Source: an uncultured Collinsella sp.
GTDB lineage: Bacteria; Actinomycetota; Coriobacteriia; Coriobacteriales; Coriobacteriaceae
Direction of reading: 5' to 3'
Length of the DNA stretch: 64,000 nt
Assembly: GCA_934630735.1 (NCBI GenBank)
Contig: CAKTWK010000008.1
Location: forward strand, 6,670-70,669
Positions 24,879 through 34,854 of this stretch are shown here, one piece after another. Position 1 is the first letter of the stretch. Every line of letters starts with the position of its first letter. Made by a program: the position numbers and the translations under genes. A model generated the notes under the pieces. That model was not told the origin of the DNA. It saw nothing but the letters and a program-made list of their open reading frames with translations, and made no database searches.

Positions 24879-26966
24879 CTACACATAGAACAGAATGTCG
24901 TCGTAGGTCGGGACCGGCCAGTAGTCGGCGGCCACGATCTCCTCCATGGCGTCCACGGCGGCGCGCAGCGTATCCATAGCGGGAACGACCTCGTGCGCGT
25001 ACACGTTGGCCTGCTCCTGTCCATCGAGGGCCTCGGCCGTCTGATGCACGGCGTCGAGCGCCTTAATGGAGTCGTTGATGGCGGTGATACCGTTGCAGAG
25101 CTTGTTGAGCGTGTTCTGCTCGCACTGCATGGCAGCCTCAGCACCGGCGGCACGAATAGTCTCAAGGCCCTTAGCGACCTTGGTGGCATAGGCGGTAATG
25201 ACCGGACGATAGGTACGACGCGCCTCGCGAACCATCGTAGTAGCCTCGATGTTCATGAGCTTGTTGTACTTCTCGAGCTTGCAGTCGTAGCGGCACTGAG
25301 CCTCGGCCTTGGTCAGGACGCCCGTCTCCTCAAAGAGCGCGATAGCCTTATCGGAAACAAAGGCGGGAAGAGCGTCGGCCGTGGTCTTGTTGTTGGCGAG
25401 GCCGCGCTTCTCGGCCTCGATGGGCCACTCGTCGGAGTAACCGTCGCCGGAGAACAGGATGCGCTGGTGATCGGTCAGCACCTTCTTGCAGTACTCGAGC
25501 GCGGCGTCCTGGAACTTATCCTCGGGCGTACCCTCGAGTGCGTCGGCGAAGGACTTGAGCGACTTGGCCACGGCAGCATCGAGCACCAGGTTGGAGTCGG
25601 AGACGTTCTGCTCGGAACCGCAGGCACGGAACTCGAACTTGTTGCCGGTGAAGGCAAACGGGGAGGTGCGGTTGCGGTCGGTGTTGTCCTGCATCAGCTT
25701 GGGCAGGGTATCGGCGCCCAGGTCGAGCACGCCGCGCGTGGCATGGACGGAAGCCTTGCCATCGATGATCTTCTCGACGACCTCGGTAAGCTGGTCGCCC
25801 AGGAAGATGGACATAATCGCCGGAGGAGCCTCGTTGGCGCCCAGACGATGATCGTTGCCGGCCGAGGCAACGGAGGCACGCAAGAGCTCCTGATAGTTAT
25901 CGACGGCCTCGATCACCGCGGTGAGGAAGACGATGAACTGCAGGTTGTCGAGCGGAGTGTCGCCCGGGTCGAGCAGGTTCTCGGACTCGGTGCCAAGCGA
26001 CCAGTTGTTGTGCTTGCCCGAACCGTTGATGCCCTCAAAGGGCTTCTCGTGCAGCAGGCAGACCAAGTCGTGGCGGGAGGCGATGAGCTTCATCTTCTCC
26101 ATCATGACCAGATTCTGGTCGATGGCCTCGTTGACCTCGCCATAGACAGGGGCGAGCTCGTGCTGGCAGGGAGCGACCTCGTTGTGCTTGGTCTTGGCAG
26201 GAATGCCAAGCGCCCACAGTTCATCGTCCAGGTCCTTCATATAGGACGAGACGGTGGGGCGGATAGCGCCAAAGTAGTGCTCCTCGAGCTCCTGGCCCTT
26301 GCAGGGAGCAGCGCCAAAGAGGGTGCGGCCGGTGATGACCAGGTCCCTGCGCTTGCGGTAAGCGTCCTTCTTGATCAGGAAGTACTCCTGCTCATCGCCC
26401 ACGGAAGGAACGACCTTCTTGGGGGTCTTACCAAACAGCGCCAAAACGCGCTTGGACTCACGCGAGAGTGCGGTCATGGAACGCAGCAGCGGGGTCTTCT
26501 TGTCCAGGGCCTCGCCCGTGTAGGAGCAGAAAGCCGTGGGGATGCACAGGACATCGTCCTTAATGAATGCGGGGCTAGTGGGATCCCAAGCGGTGTAGCC
26601 ACGGGCCTCGAAGGTGGCGCGCAGGCCGCCGTTGGGGAAGCTCGAGGCATCAGGCTCGCCCTGGATGAGGTTCTTGCCCGTAAACTTGGTAATGGCGGTG
26701 CCGTCGTGGTTGGGCTCGAGGAAGCTGTCGTGCTTCTCGGAAGTAATGCCCGAAAGCGGCTGGAACCAGTGCGCGTAGTGCGTCGCGCCCTTGGAGATGG
26801 CCCAGACCTTCATGGCGTGGGCAACGGCGTTGGCCACATCCAGGTCGAGCGGCTCACCGTCCTCGAGGGTTGCAGCAAGGCGCTTCCAAATGTCCTTGGG
26901 GAGGTAGTCCTTCATGACTTCCTCAGAGAACACCATGGTCCCGAAGCGGTCAGTAAGTTCGGCCAT
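24879..26966 (-). CDS. glnN: Type III glutamine synthetase
   Basis: 695 aa from ATG 26966, with GAAGGGAG upstream. It makes glutamine from glutamate, ammonia and ATP. The length and the GSIII-specific N-terminus ([20 protein letters not shown]) separate it from GlnA types I and II (about 450 aa). Conserved parts include [20 protein letters not shown], the glutamate-binding [14 protein letters not shown] near residue 305, and [20 protein letters not shown] near 370. There is no adenylylation loop, so control is probably transcriptional or by protein partners. It is monocistronic with its own terminator (24814-24849). Type III enzymes are common in gut Bacteroidetes and Coriobacteriia. Confidence 0.96.
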   Translation of the reverse strand: MAELTDRFGTMVFSEEVMKDYLPKDIWKRLAATLEDGEPLDLDVANAVAHAMKVWAISKGATHYAHWFQPLSGITSEKHDSFLEPNHDGTAITKFTGKNLIQGEPDASSFPNGGLRATFEARGYTAWDPTSPAFIKDDVLCIPTAFCSYTGEALDKKTPLLRSMTALSRESKRVLALFGKTPKKVVPSVGDEQEYFLIKKDAYRKRRDLVITGRTLFGAAPCKGQELEEHYFGAIRPTVSSYMKDLDDELWALGIPAKTKHNEVAPCQHELAPVYGEVNEAIDQNLVMMEKMKLIASRHDLVCLLHEKPFEGINGSGKHNNWSLGTESENLLDPGDTPLDNLQFIVFLTAVIEAVDNYQELLRASVASAGNDHRLGANEAPPAIMSIFLGDQLTEVVEKIIDGKASVHATRGVLDLGADTLPKLMQDNTDRNRTSPFAFTGNKFEFRACGSEQNVSDSNLVLDAAVAKSLKSFADALEGTPEDKFQDAALEYCKKVLTDHQRILFSGDGYSDEWPIEAEKRGLANNKTTADALPAFVSDKAIALFEETGVLTKAEAQCRYDCKLEKYNKLMNIEATTMVREARRTYRPVITAYATKVAKGLETIRAAGAEAAMQCEQNTLNKLCNGITAINDSIKALDAVHQTAEALDGQEQANVYAHEVVPAMDTLRAAVDAMEEIVAADYWPVPTYDDILFYV

Positions 26967-27393
26967 ACGGAACTCCCTTCGTATCGGCACCGCGTGAGAA
27001 GCGGTGTTGATTACTAACGAACGAGTCATAGATTAGGCTCGTCGTGTTTCCGCAACATTACCGTTATGTTGCTGTCACGAAACCAATCAATGAGGTTATC
27101 GCATCGCGGCGGCGTTGCCGCCCTCAACAGCCAATCAACTGTATAAATTGCAGACCTCTCCCCATGGTTTAAGGGTAGTCAATTTGGGATGGAGCTCTAT
27201 TAACTGGTATTTCGCATCAGATACCAGTCTTTATAGCCCGTGTCAAAATGAGCCGCTCTGCTATAGGGAATGTCGATAGCAAGGCATCTTTGATTGATAT
27301 CCCCCAAATAGCGAGTGAAATTCCACCGTGGCACAGTGGTGCTGTAGAATCCTTACAACACATCACCCTATCAAGTATTTAAAGGAGCACGAT
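26967..27393. other. Intergenic region between divergent glnN and metF
   Basis: No gene is supported. It has the upstream regions of two divergent transcripts. A perfect 8-bp hairpin ACTGGTAT/ATACCAGT lies at 27203-27228. Near 27332 the sequence GGCACAGTGGTGC is followed by TGTAGAAT, a possible extended -10 for metF. I looked for a cobalamin or SAM riboswitch before the methionine genes and saw no matching core. Confidence 0.45.
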
Positions 27394-28266
27394 ATGCGCG
27401 TCGACGAGCTTTTTAAGCAGGCAGCATCCCAGGGCACCGCACCCGTTTCGTTTGAGATGTTCCCGCCCAAGGGCGAGCTTACCCTCGACACGGCTCGCGA
27501 GGTGGCAGGCAATCTGTGCAAGCTTTCGCCGAGCTTTGTCTCGGTCACCTGCTCGGCCGGCGGCTCGGGCAACGGCGCCACCACCGCCCCCATCGCGCAT
27601 ATGATTTCGAGCGAATTCAATACGCCCTCGGTGGCACACCTTACCTGCGTGGGCCGCTCGCACGCCGACATCGCCGCCAAGATCGACGAATACCGCTCCG
27701 CCGGCGTAGAAAACATCCTGGCCCTGCGCGGTGATCTGCCCGCCGGCGCGACCGAGGACGACAAGCCCGCCTCGGACTACGCCTACGCCCGCGACCTCAT
27801 CCCCGAGCTCGTCGACGCCGGCTTTTGCGTGGGCGCCGCAGCCTACCCCGAGGGTCACATTGCCTGTGAGGACCTCAACGCTTCGGTCGAATACCTCAAG
27901 CAAAAGCAAGATGCCGGCGCGAGCTTCTTTGTGACGCAGCTCTTCTTTGACAACGAGTGCTTCTACCGTTTTCGCGAGCTTGCCGACAAGGCCGGTATCA
28001 CCGTGCCCATTACCGCAGGCATCATGCCGTTTATGGGCAAGTCGCAGATCAGCCGCATGGTCTTTATGTGCGGCGCATCGCTACCCTCCCCCGTCATCAA
28101 GATTCTCGCCAAGTACGAGAACGACCCCGAGAGCCTGCAGGCAGCCGGTGTAGATTATGCCGCCCGTCAGCTTTGCGACCTCAAGGAGCACGGCGCCGAC
28201 GGTCTGCACCTGTACACTATGAATCGTCCTGCAATCGCCGCAACCATTATGGAGCGCTTGGGGTAA
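27394..28266 (+). CDS. metF: Methylenetetrahydrofolate reductase
   Basis: 290 aa from ATG 27394, with AAAGGAG upstream. It reduces 5,10-methylene-THF to 5-methyl-THF, the methyl donor for methionine synthase. TIM-barrel motifs of the family are visible: VSFEMFPPKGE near residue 17, VSVTCSAGGSGN near 50, VENILALRGD near 105 (the conserved LRGD), and FVTQLFFDNECFYRF near 190. It forms an operon with the two following methionine-synthase genes; the next ATG overlaps its stop (TAATG). The partner electron donor (NADH or a MetV-like protein) is not encoded nearby. Confidence 0.95.
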   Translation: MRVDELFKQAASQGTAPVSFEMFPPKGELTLDTAREVAGNLCKLSPSFVSVTCSAGGSGNGATTAPIAHMISSEFNTPSVAHLTCVGRSHADIAAKIDEYRSAGVENILALRGDLPAGATEDDKPASDYAYARDLIPELVDAGFCVGAAAYPEGHIACEDLNASVEYLKQKQDAGASFFVTQLFFDNECFYRFRELADKAGITVPITAGIMPFMGKSQISRMVFMCGASLPSPVIKILAKYENDPESLQAAGVDYAARQLCDLKEHGADGLHLYTMNRPAIAATIMERLG

Positions 28267-29054
28267 TGGAAAAACCGCACATCGATACAACCGCTGTCGA
28301 AGTGCCGGCCGACCTTGCGTCGCCGGCGCTTTATCGTATCGATGATGCCCACCATCCCCGCGTCGATCGTGCCGAGATGCTGCGCTACCTGGGCTACAGC
28401 GGTCAGCAAATTGAGCCCGAGCTGTCGCAGCGTATTGAGCTTGTCGTTGAACGTCTGGAGCTGGACATTGAGCCCCGTGGCGTGCGGCGTGTGTTTACCG
28501 TCGATGCCACGGGCGTGGACGAGCAGGGAGAGCCTTGCATTCGCCTGGTCGGCACCAACGTTGAGCTGCGTGGTCGCGACATCTATCGCCATCTCAAAGA
28601 CGCCCGCCTTGCCGCGCTCATGGCATGCACCCTCGGCATGGACGCCGAGCGTCGCCTGCGCACCACGGGAGCCCAGCAGCCCCTGGAGGGAGCCGTGCTC
28701 GACGCCGCATGCTCTGCCTATGTAGAAGCCGCCGTTGAGCAGATGGACCAGCAGGTCAAGGCTGCGGCCTCCGCACACGGACTCGCCGGTAACTGGCGCT
28801 TCAGTCCCGGCTACGGCGACTGCCCGCTTACGGCCCAGCGCTCGATCGTGAATGCGCTCAACGCCACGCGGCTCATCGGGCTTACCGTCACACCCACCAG
28901 CCTGCTCATGCCCACCAAAAGCGTGACCGCGGTGATTGGTCTGTTTGACGGCGAGGTCCACGACGCCCAGAGCCGCCCCACCTGCAATATCTGCCGCATG
29001 CGCGAGCACTGCCGCTTCCGCGCCGCCCACACCACCTGCTATTCCAGCCATTAG
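28266..29054 (+). CDS. Stand-alone methionine synthase reactivation domain protein
   Basis: 262 aa; its ATG overlaps the metF stop by one base. The segment RFSPGYGDCPLTAQRSIVNA near residue 180 followed by LTVTPTSLLMPTKSVTAVIG corresponds to the SAM-binding activation domain that normally forms the C-terminus of MetH (R-x-x-P-G-Y and E/T-S-x-x-M-x-P-x-x-S). The last 30 residues carry C-x-x-C and further cysteines (CNICRMREHC), possibly a metal or Fe-S site absent in E. coli MetH. It probably rebinds and reductively remethylates the inactive cob(II)alamin of the downstream MetH, which lacks this domain. Its place between metF and metH supports that role. Confidence 0.88.
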   Translation: MEKPHIDTTAVEVPADLASPALYRIDDAHHPRVDRAEMLRYLGYSGQQIEPELSQRIELVVERLELDIEPRGVRRVFTVDATGVDEQGEPCIRLVGTNVELRGRDIYRHLKDARLAALMACTLGMDAERRLRTTGAQQPLEGAVLDAACSAYVEAAVEQMDQQVKAAASAHGLAGNWRFSPGYGDCPLTAQRSIVNALNATRLIGLTVTPTSLLMPTKSVTAVIGLFDGEVHDAQSRPTCNICRMREHCRFRAAHTTCYSSH

Positions 29055-29064
29055 GAGCTCATTG

Positions 29065-31623
29065 ATGTTTACTCCGCTTATCACTCATGATTCTGACGGT
29101 GCTGCGCTGGCGGCACCTGTCAATGCTGCGCGCTGCAACGGGGCTGCATACAAGACGCGCACAATCGACGACCTTCGCATTAAGGACGATCGACTGCGCG
29201 CCGCCATCGAGGGCACGGGACACCTGCTGTTCGACGGCGGCATGGGCACCATGCTGCAGGCGGCCGGCATGAAGGCCGGAGCCCTGCCCGAGCTGCTCAA
29301 CTTTGAGGAGCCCCAGGTCATCACCGACATCCAACGTCAGTACGTCGAGGCCGGGTGCGACGTGATCACCGCCAACACCTTTGGCGCCAACGCGCACAAG
29401 CTCGATGGCGCCGCCACCGTGGCAGATGTCTTTGCCGCCGCAGTCTCTTGCGCTCGCGCGGCCGGTGCCCACTACGTCGCCGGCGACATCGGCCCCATCG
29501 GCGCGCTGCTTCGCCCCCTGGGCACCCTCAGCTTCGACGAGGCCTACGACCTCTTTGCCGAGGAGGTGCGCGCCGGCGTCGCCGCTGGTGTGGACCTCTT
29601 TATCATCGAGACCATGACCGACCTGGCCGAGATCAAGGCGGCCGTCCTCGCCTGCCGCGAAAACTCCGACCTGCCCGTCTTTGCCACCATGACCTTCGAG
29701 GAAGATGGTCGCACGTTCCTGGGCACGAGTCCCGAGGTGGCCGCCATCACGCTCGACGCTATCGGCGCCGACGTTCTGGGCATCAACTGCAGCCAGGGCC
29801 CGGCCGAGCTCCGAGGGCTCGCCGCGCGCATGCTCACCGTCACCGACAAGCCCGTTATGGTGCAGGCCAACGCGGGACTGCCCCGCGTGGACGATGACGG
29901 CAATACCGTCTTTGATATCCAGGCACCCGAGTACGCCGAAGCCGTCGCCGGCATGATTGAGGACGGCGTGAGCGTCGTCGGCGGATGCTGCGGTACCACG
30001 CCCACGCACATGGCGGCACTTCGCACCCTCATCGACAACCACACGCCCAGCCCGCGTCATCGCAAGCCCAGCATGTCGGTCACGAGCGCCCAGACGGTCG
30101 TGGACCTTCCCTGTGACGGTCACAAGATCGCCGTCATCGGCGAGCGCATCAATCCCACCGGCAAAAAGCGCCTGCAACAGGCCCTGCGCGACGGCGACCT
30201 TGACTACGTCGTGAGCCAAGGCATCAGCCAGCAGGAGCAGGGCGCCGACATCCTGGACGTCAACGTGGGCCTGCCCGAGATCGACGAGGTCAAGATTATC
30301 CAACAGGCGACCGAGCAGCTCCAGGGCTCCACGCTGCTGCCGTTGCAGATCGACTCCACCGACCCCGCAGCCGTCGAGGCCGCCGTACGCCGCTACGCCG
30401 GCAAGCCCATCATCAACTCGGTCAATGGCAAACAACAGATCATGGATGAGATCTTTCCGCTGGTCGCCCACTACGGCACCAACGTCGTCGGCCTTACGCT
30501 CGACGAAGGCGGCATCCCCGATACCGCCGAGGCTCGCTTCGCCATCGCCGAGCGCATCGTGGCCGAGGCCGCCCGCTACGGCATCGGCCCGGACCGTATC
30601 CTCATCGACTGCCTGGTCATGACCGCCTCGACCAATCAACGCCAGGCCGAGCAGATCCTGCGCGCCATGTCCCTGTGCAAGGAGCGCCTGGGCGTCAAAT
30701 GCGCGCTCGGCGTGTCGAACATCAGCTTTGGCCTGCCTGCCCGCCCGCTGCTGGGCTCGGTCTTTTTGGCCGCCGCGTTTGGCGCGGGCCTGGACGCCCC
30801 CATCATGAACCCGGGCTCCAAGCGCTTTATGGATACCGTCTACAGTTATCGCGTGCTGAGCGTTGAGGACGAGGGTTCGACCGGATACATCGAGCGCTAC
30901 GCTGGCTGGACCGATCCGTATAAGATTGCCGCAAACCCGGCAGCAGCTCAGGCCGCATCGACCGACACCGTGCCCGCTGCTGGCACCGCCGGCACCGACG
31001 GCAACGACGACCCGATTCGTCGCATGGTCGTCTCGGGCCGCAAAGGCGAGATCGCTGCCGAGACCGAGCGTCTGCTGGCAGACCACGACGCCATGGACCT
31101 CATCAACAATCACTTTATCCCCGCCCTCGACGAGGTTGGCGTCCTCTTTGACCAGGGCAAGTTCTTCTTGCCGCAGCTTATGGCCTCGGCCGAGGCGGCA
31201 CGCGTGGGCTTCGACACCATCAAGCGGCTGATGCCCGCCGGCGAGATTGCCGACAAGGGCAAGATCTGCGTGGCCACCGTCAAGGGCGATATCCACGACA
31301 TCGGTAAGAACATCGTCAAGATGCTGCTCGATAACTACGGCTATACCGTCTTTGACCTAGGCCGCGACGTCGACCCGCAAGAGGTGCTCAAGACCGTACA
31401 GGAGCGCGACATCAAGCTCGTCGGCCTTTCGGCGCTTATGACTACCACCGTCGTGGCCATGGAAGAGACCATCAAGTTGCTCCATGCCGAGGTTCCAGGC
31501 GTCAAGATCATCGTAGGCGGCGCCGTACTCACCCCCGAATACGCCAAGCAGATCGGCGCGGACTACTACGCCAAGGACGCCGCCGAAAGCGCGCGCATCG
31601 CCGAAGAGGTCTTTGGGCAGTAA
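29065..31623 (+). CDS. metH: Cobalamin-dependent methionine synthase lacking the activation domain
   Basis: 852 aa, against about 1,200 in E. coli. It transfers methyl from 5-methyl-THF through cobalamin to homocysteine. Domains in order: homocysteine-binding barrel (about 50-345, zinc ligands in GINCSQGP and VVGGCCGTTPTHM), pterin-binding barrel (about 360-630, with GERINPTGKKRLQ), and cobalamin cap plus B12 domain (about 660-850) with the cobalt-ligand motif DIHDIGKNIV at 742-751. The SAM-dependent reactivation domain is missing and is supplied by the preceding gene. ATG 29065 lies 10 nt after the preceding stop with TAGGAG upstream. An alternative would be another corrinoid methyltransferase, but the full three-domain order argues for MetH. 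Confidence 0.95.
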   Translation: MFTPLITHDSDGAALAAPVNAARCNGAAYKTRTIDDLRIKDDRLRAAIEGTGHLLFDGGMGTMLQAAGMKAGALPELLNFEEPQVITDIQRQYVEAGCDVITANTFGANAHKLDGAATVADVFAAAVSCARAAGAHYVAGDIGPIGALLRPLGTLSFDEAYDLFAEEVRAGVAAGVDLFIIETMTDLAEIKAAVLACRENSDLPVFATMTFEEDGRTFLGTSPEVAAITLDAIGADVLGINCSQGPAELRGLAARMLTVTDKPVMVQANAGLPRVDDDGNTVFDIQAPEYAEAVAGMIEDGVSVVGGCCGTTPTHMAALRTLIDNHTPSPRHRKPSMSVTSAQTVVDLPCDGHKIAVIGERINPTGKKRLQQALRDGDLDYVVSQGISQQEQGADILDVNVGLPEIDEVKIIQQATEQLQGSTLLPLQIDSTDPAAVEAAVRRYAGKPIINSVNGKQQIMDEIFPLVAHYGTNVVGLTLDEGGIPDTAEARFAIAERIVAEAARYGIGPDRILIDCLVMTASTNQRQAEQILRAMSLCKERLGVKCALGVSNISFGLPARPLLGSVFLAAAFGAGLDAPIMNPGSKRFMDTVYSYRVLSVEDEGSTGYIERYAGWTDPYKIAANPAAAQAASTDTVPAAGTAGTDGNDDPIRRMVVSGRKGEIAAETERLLADHDAMDLINNHFIPALDEVGVLFDQGKFFLPQLMASAEAARVGFDTIKRLMPAGEIADKGKICVATVKGDIHDIGKNIVKMLLDNYGYTVFDLGRDVDPQEVLKTVQERDIKLVGLSALMTTTVVAMEETIKLLHAEVPGVKIIVGGAVLTPEYAKQIGADYYAKDAAESARIAEEVFGQ

Positions 31624-31648
31624 CACAACGGAAACAACCGAGCACCAA

Positions 31649-31686
31649 AACGTGCCGCACGCGCCACTTGGCACGTGCGGCACGTT
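31649..31686. repeat. 13-bp inverted repeat between metH and the UPF0210 gene
   Basis: Arms AACGTGCCGCACG (31649-31661) and CGTGCGGCACGTT (31674-31686) are perfect. There is no U-tract on the plus strand; read in the minus direction TTTTGG follows. It may be a processing site or weak terminator for the methionine operon. Confidence 0.55.
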
Positions 31687-31731
31687 AGAATAGATAAGAC
31701 TATGCTCGTTTTGGCAGATAGGAGCGCAAGG

Positions 31732-33096
31732 ATGGCGATCACGCCCGCAGAAATCGCGGAAACCCGCGGCATGGTTGAGGAGCAGAACCTCGACATCAGG
31801 ACCATCACCATGGGTGTTTCGCTCATGGGTTGCGGCGACGAGAACCTCGACCGCATGTGCACGAAGATCTACGACCACGTGACGCACACGGCTGAGCACC
31901 TGGTCGAGACCGCCGAGAACCTCGAGCGCGAGTACGGTATCCCCATTGTCAACAAGCGCGTTTCCGTCACCCCGGTGGCGCAAATCGCCGCATGCTGCAA
32001 GGATGAGGACCTCACCCCCATCGCGCACGCCCTCGACCGCGCTGCCGAGACACTCGGTATCGATTACCTGGGCGGCTTCTCCGCACTCGTCCAGAAGGGC
32101 ATCGGCGACGCCGACCGCCGCGTTATCCAGTCCATCCCCCAGGCGCTCGCCGCCACCAGCCGCGTCTGCTCCAGCGTCAACGTCGCCAGTCTGCGCGCCG
32201 GCATCAACATGGACGCCGTGCTTATGGCCGCCCAGACCATCATCGATGCCGCCAAGCTCACGGCCGACCAGGATTCCGTTGGCGCCTCCAAGTTTGTCTG
32301 CTTTGCCAACATGGTCGAGGACTCCCCGTTTATGGCGGGCGCCGTCCACGGCGGTGGCGAGGCCGACGCTGTCATCAACGTAGGCGTCTCGGGCCCCGGC
32401 GTTATGGCCGCAGCCCTGGAGACGCTGCCCGATTCCGCATCGATGATGGAGGTCGCCGAGAAGATTAAGCAGACCGCCTTTAAGATCACCCGCGCCGGCG
32501 AGCTCATGAGCCGCGAGGCCGCCCATCGCCTGGGTGTCGAGAAGGGCATCGTCGACCTGTCGCTGGCTCCCACGCCTGCCATCGGCGACTCCGTCGCACG
32601 CATCCTCGAGATCATCGGCGTGGGCACCTGCGGTGGCCCGGGCACGACCTGCGCGCTCGCCATGCTCAACGATGCCGTCAAGAAGGGCGGCGTCATGGCC
32701 AGCTCCAGCGTGGGCGGTCTCTCCGGCGCCTTTATCCCCGTATCCGAGGACGCCGGCATGATCGCCGCCGTCGAGGCCGGTGCACTTTCGCTCGAGAAGC
32801 TCGAGGCCATGACCTGCGTGTGCTCTGTCGGCCTGGACATGATCGCCATCCCCGGCGACACCCCGGTCGAGACCATCGCCGGCATCATCGCCGACGAGAT
32901 GGCCATCGGCGTCATCAACAACAAGACCACGGCCGTGCGCGTGATTCCCGCCATCGGCAAGGGCGTGGGCGACTGCGTCGAGTACGGCGGCCTGTTTGGC
33001 CGTGCACCCATCATGCCGGTGAACCCCAACGCCGGCACCGTGCTTGCCCACCGTGGCGGACGCTTCCCGGCACCGCTGAACTCGCTCAAGAACTAG
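31732..33096 (+). CDS. UPF0210 (DUF711) family protein
   Basis: 454 aa, the normal family length, from ATG 31732 (AGGAGCGCAAGG upstream). Recognisable stretches include [20 protein letters not shown] near residue 22, [20 protein letters not shown] near 190 and [19 protein letters not shown] near 305. The family is related to glycyl-radical-enzyme-like folds (often annotated PFL family) but has no established reaction and lacks the C-terminal glycyl radical loop. It is usually next to an ACT-domain protein, which is not seen here. Cytoplasmic; function unknown. Confidence 0.9.
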   Translation: MAITPAEIAETRGMVEEQNLDIRTITMGVSLMGCGDENLDRMCTKIYDHVTHTAEHLVETAENLEREYGIPIVNKRVSVTPVAQIAACCKDEDLTPIAHALDRAAETLGIDYLGGFSALVQKGIGDADRRVIQSIPQALAATSRVCSSVNVASLRAGINMDAVLMAAQTIIDAAKLTADQDSVGASKFVCFANMVEDSPFMAGAVHGGGEADAVINVGVSGPGVMAAALETLPDSASMMEVAEKIKQTAFKITRAGELMSREAAHRLGVEKGIVDLSLAPTPAIGDSVARILEIIGVGTCGGPGTTCALAMLNDAVKKGGVMASSSVGGLSGAFIPVSEDAGMIAAVEAGALSLEKLEAMTCVCSVGLDMIAIPGDTPVETIAGIIADEMAIGVINNKTTAVRVIPAIGKGVGDCVEYGGLFGRAPIMPVNPNAGTVLAHRGGRFPAPLNSLKN

Positions 33097-33112
33097 CTGA
33101 GGGTTCGGGCGA

Positions 33113-33246
33113 GGAGCCCCGGGGAGGGCAAATATATAAGGTCGCCTGCTCGGACAGTCCTGACTCGCACGGAGAGCACATTAAGTGCTCTCCGGCTCGT
33201 GCGGAACTCGCGATCGACCTTATATATTTGCCCTCCCCGGGGCTCC
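33113..33246. repeat. 134-bp nested palindrome with perfect 32-bp arms
   Basis: Arms 33113-33144 (starting GGAGCCCCGGGGAGGGCAAA) and 33215-33246 are exact reverse complements over 32 bp. Inside, GGAGAGCAC (33171-33179) and GTGCTCTCC (33185-33193) form a second 9-bp stem around ATTAA. The whole can fold as a long hairpin or cruciform. It lies 17 bp after the UPF0210 stop. An element of the same size and plan is at 53381-53511. Confidence 0.85.
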
Positions 33247-33413
33247 CGCACAACGGGACCTCAGTTGGGTTCTATCCCGGTTGCAGTTGCTTCGCTCCTG
33301 CACCACTTGGCTGGTGCGGCGGTTTGGCGTTGGAACGGTTCTTTTTCTGATATATGCTGGTTGCGGCTCTTCTTTTGGGAGGAGTCGCTTTTTTGTTGTG
33401 AGGGGGATGGCCC

Positions 33414-34301
33414 GTGGTTGATGGGGAGAATCGTTCTGAGCTGCTTTCCACAGATTGGAACCAGGAGTGGATGCAGATGCAAGCTGGTCGGCGGCGGGCT
33501 GATGATTCTTTTGAGTGGGATAAGCGGGCTCGGCATTTTCGTCCGCTGGAGACTGCTCCGTATGCCCGGGACTTTATGAAGCTGTTGGCGTTAAAGCCTG
33601 GTGAATCCGTGCTTGATATGGGGTGTGGGGCTGGGTCGATTGCCATTCCGCTTGCTCAGGCTGGACATTCTGTGATTGCTGCTGACTTTTCCCCTGCTAT
33701 GTTGGGCACGCTTGATGCTGGCATTGAGTACTATGGGCTCGAGGATCGCATTACACCGCTTGAGCTTGCTTGGGATGATGACTGGGATTTGGTTGGACCG
33801 GTCGCGAAAGCGGTAGATGTTGCCTTTGCCAGTCGCTCTGTCACCACGACCAACCTAAAAGGCGCGCTTGCCAAGCTTGATCGAACGGCTCGTCGGCGTT
33901 GTGCTGTCACGATGGTTGCCAACTCCAGCCCGCGCTATGACCTGCACCTGATGAACGCCATCGGCGCCTCGGTTACCTGCAGTAATGGCTTTGTGTATGC
34001 CTTTAATATCCTCATTCAGATGGGGGCGCTGCCGCAGGTTACGTACTTTGAATCGCCTCGTCGCGATACCTTCGATAGCCTTGAGGCGGGCGTGGCGGAC
34101 TTCTCCCGCATGCTCGAGCACGGTAACGAGGATAAGATCGACCGTCTGCGCGTCTACGTCGCTCAGCATATGATTGAGAATCCCCATGCCGGCGAGCCAG
34201 GGTCCAAAGGAGTGCCGCAGGGACGCTATATGCTCGACCATATCCGCAAGGTCCGTTGGGCGTTTATTGCATGGGAGCCGGTCTCTTCGAGCCGTCCATA
34301 G
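33414..34301 (+). CDS. Class I SAM-dependent methyltransferase
   Basis: 295 aa from GTG 33414, with GAGGGGGA upstream. The SAM-binding motif I is SVLDMGCGAGSIAIPLAQAG near residues 64-83, followed by motif II-type VIAADFSPAML. The N-terminus WNQEWMQMQAGRR and the C-terminal half are unassigned. No neighbouring gene defines a substrate. The first third uses more A/T-ending and G-rich codons (for example GGCGGGCTGATGATTCTTTT) than nearby genes, and a long palindrome lies directly upstream, so it could be a later acquisition. Substrate could be a small molecule; rRNA or corrinoid-related roles cannot be excluded. Confidence 0.85.
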   Translation: MVDGENRSELLSTDWNQEWMQMQAGRRRADDSFEWDKRARHFRPLETAPYARDFMKLLALKPGESVLDMGCGAGSIAIPLAQAGHSVIAADFSPAMLGTLDAGIEYYGLEDRITPLELAWDDDWDLVGPVAKAVDVAFASRSVTTTNLKGALAKLDRTARRRCAVTMVANSSPRYDLHLMNAIGASVTCSNGFVYAFNILIQMGALPQVTYFESPRRDTFDSLEAGVADFSRMLEHGNEDKIDRLRVYVAQHMIENPHAGEPGSKGVPQGRYMLDHIRKVRWAFIAWEPVSSSRP

Positions 34302-34483
34302 ACCGCTTTCGGCCGTCGTACACGTCCGCCTGTAACCCGCGCCGTTCTCCCGCTCGGCATCCGCATTCTTTTTGAACTGGGCAAACACGCCCCACACCGC
34401 GCCGTTCCTGCGCTATCGTGGGACAGCTCACGTAGATTAAGGCCCCATCGCGGGGCGCCCCATAACATAGAAAGCGAGAACCC

Positions 34484-34783
34484 ATGGCACTGACAGGAGC
34501 CCAGGTCAAGCAGCTTCGCAGCATGGCCCATCACCTCAACCCCGCCATCATCATCGGCAAGTCCGACATCAACGAGGGCACCGTCGAGCAGACGGTCGCC
34601 TACCTGGAGAAGCACGAGCTCGTTAAGTGCTCCGTACTCGATGGTTCCAGCCTTTCTGCCCGCGAGGCCGCCGAAGATCTCGCCGATCGCTGCCACGCCG
34701 AGGTCGTCCAGGTCATCGGCCGCAAGTTCTCGCTGTATCGCGAGTCCTCGCGCAAGGACATCGAGAAGATTAAGCTCGTCTAA
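34484..34783 (+). CDS. yhbY: YhbY-family RNA-binding (CRM) protein
   Basis: 99 aa, the usual size. A single CRM domain with the signature NPAIIIGKSDINEGTVEQT near residue 19 and QVIGRKFSLYRES near 78. The family binds pre-50S ribosomal particles and helps assembly. The start is ATG 34484 after AAAGCGAGAA. It is followed by a strong terminator at 34823 and appears monocistronic. Confidence 0.95.
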   Translation: MALTGAQVKQLRSMAHHLNPAIIIGKSDINEGTVEQTVAYLEKHELVKCSVLDGSSLSAREAAEDLADRCHAEVVQVIGRKFSLYRESSRKDIEKIKLV

Positions 34784-34822
34784 GAGCCGACGATCCGGCG
34801 AGCCAACATACATCAAGCTTGC

Positions 34823-34854
34823 GAGCGTCCGAGCAATTCGGGCGCTCATTTTTT
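34823..34854 (+). terminator. Rho-independent terminator of yhbY
   Basis: GAGCGTCCGA (34823-34832) pairs with TCGGGCGCTC (34838-34847), then ATTTTTTA. It reaches into the end of the convergent regulator gene. Confidence 0.9.

Noticed and set aside
26967..27393. Cobalamin or SAM riboswitch before the methionine genes
   Set aside because: I looked for a B12-box or SAM core and found only a simple 8-bp hairpin and a short palindrome.
29059..31296. Long minus-strand frame (745 codons) opposite metH
   Set aside because: It is the antisense shadow of a strongly conserved gene in high-GC DNA. It has no ribosome-binding site and its composition (Asp/Val/Gly/His-rich) is typical of reverse frames.
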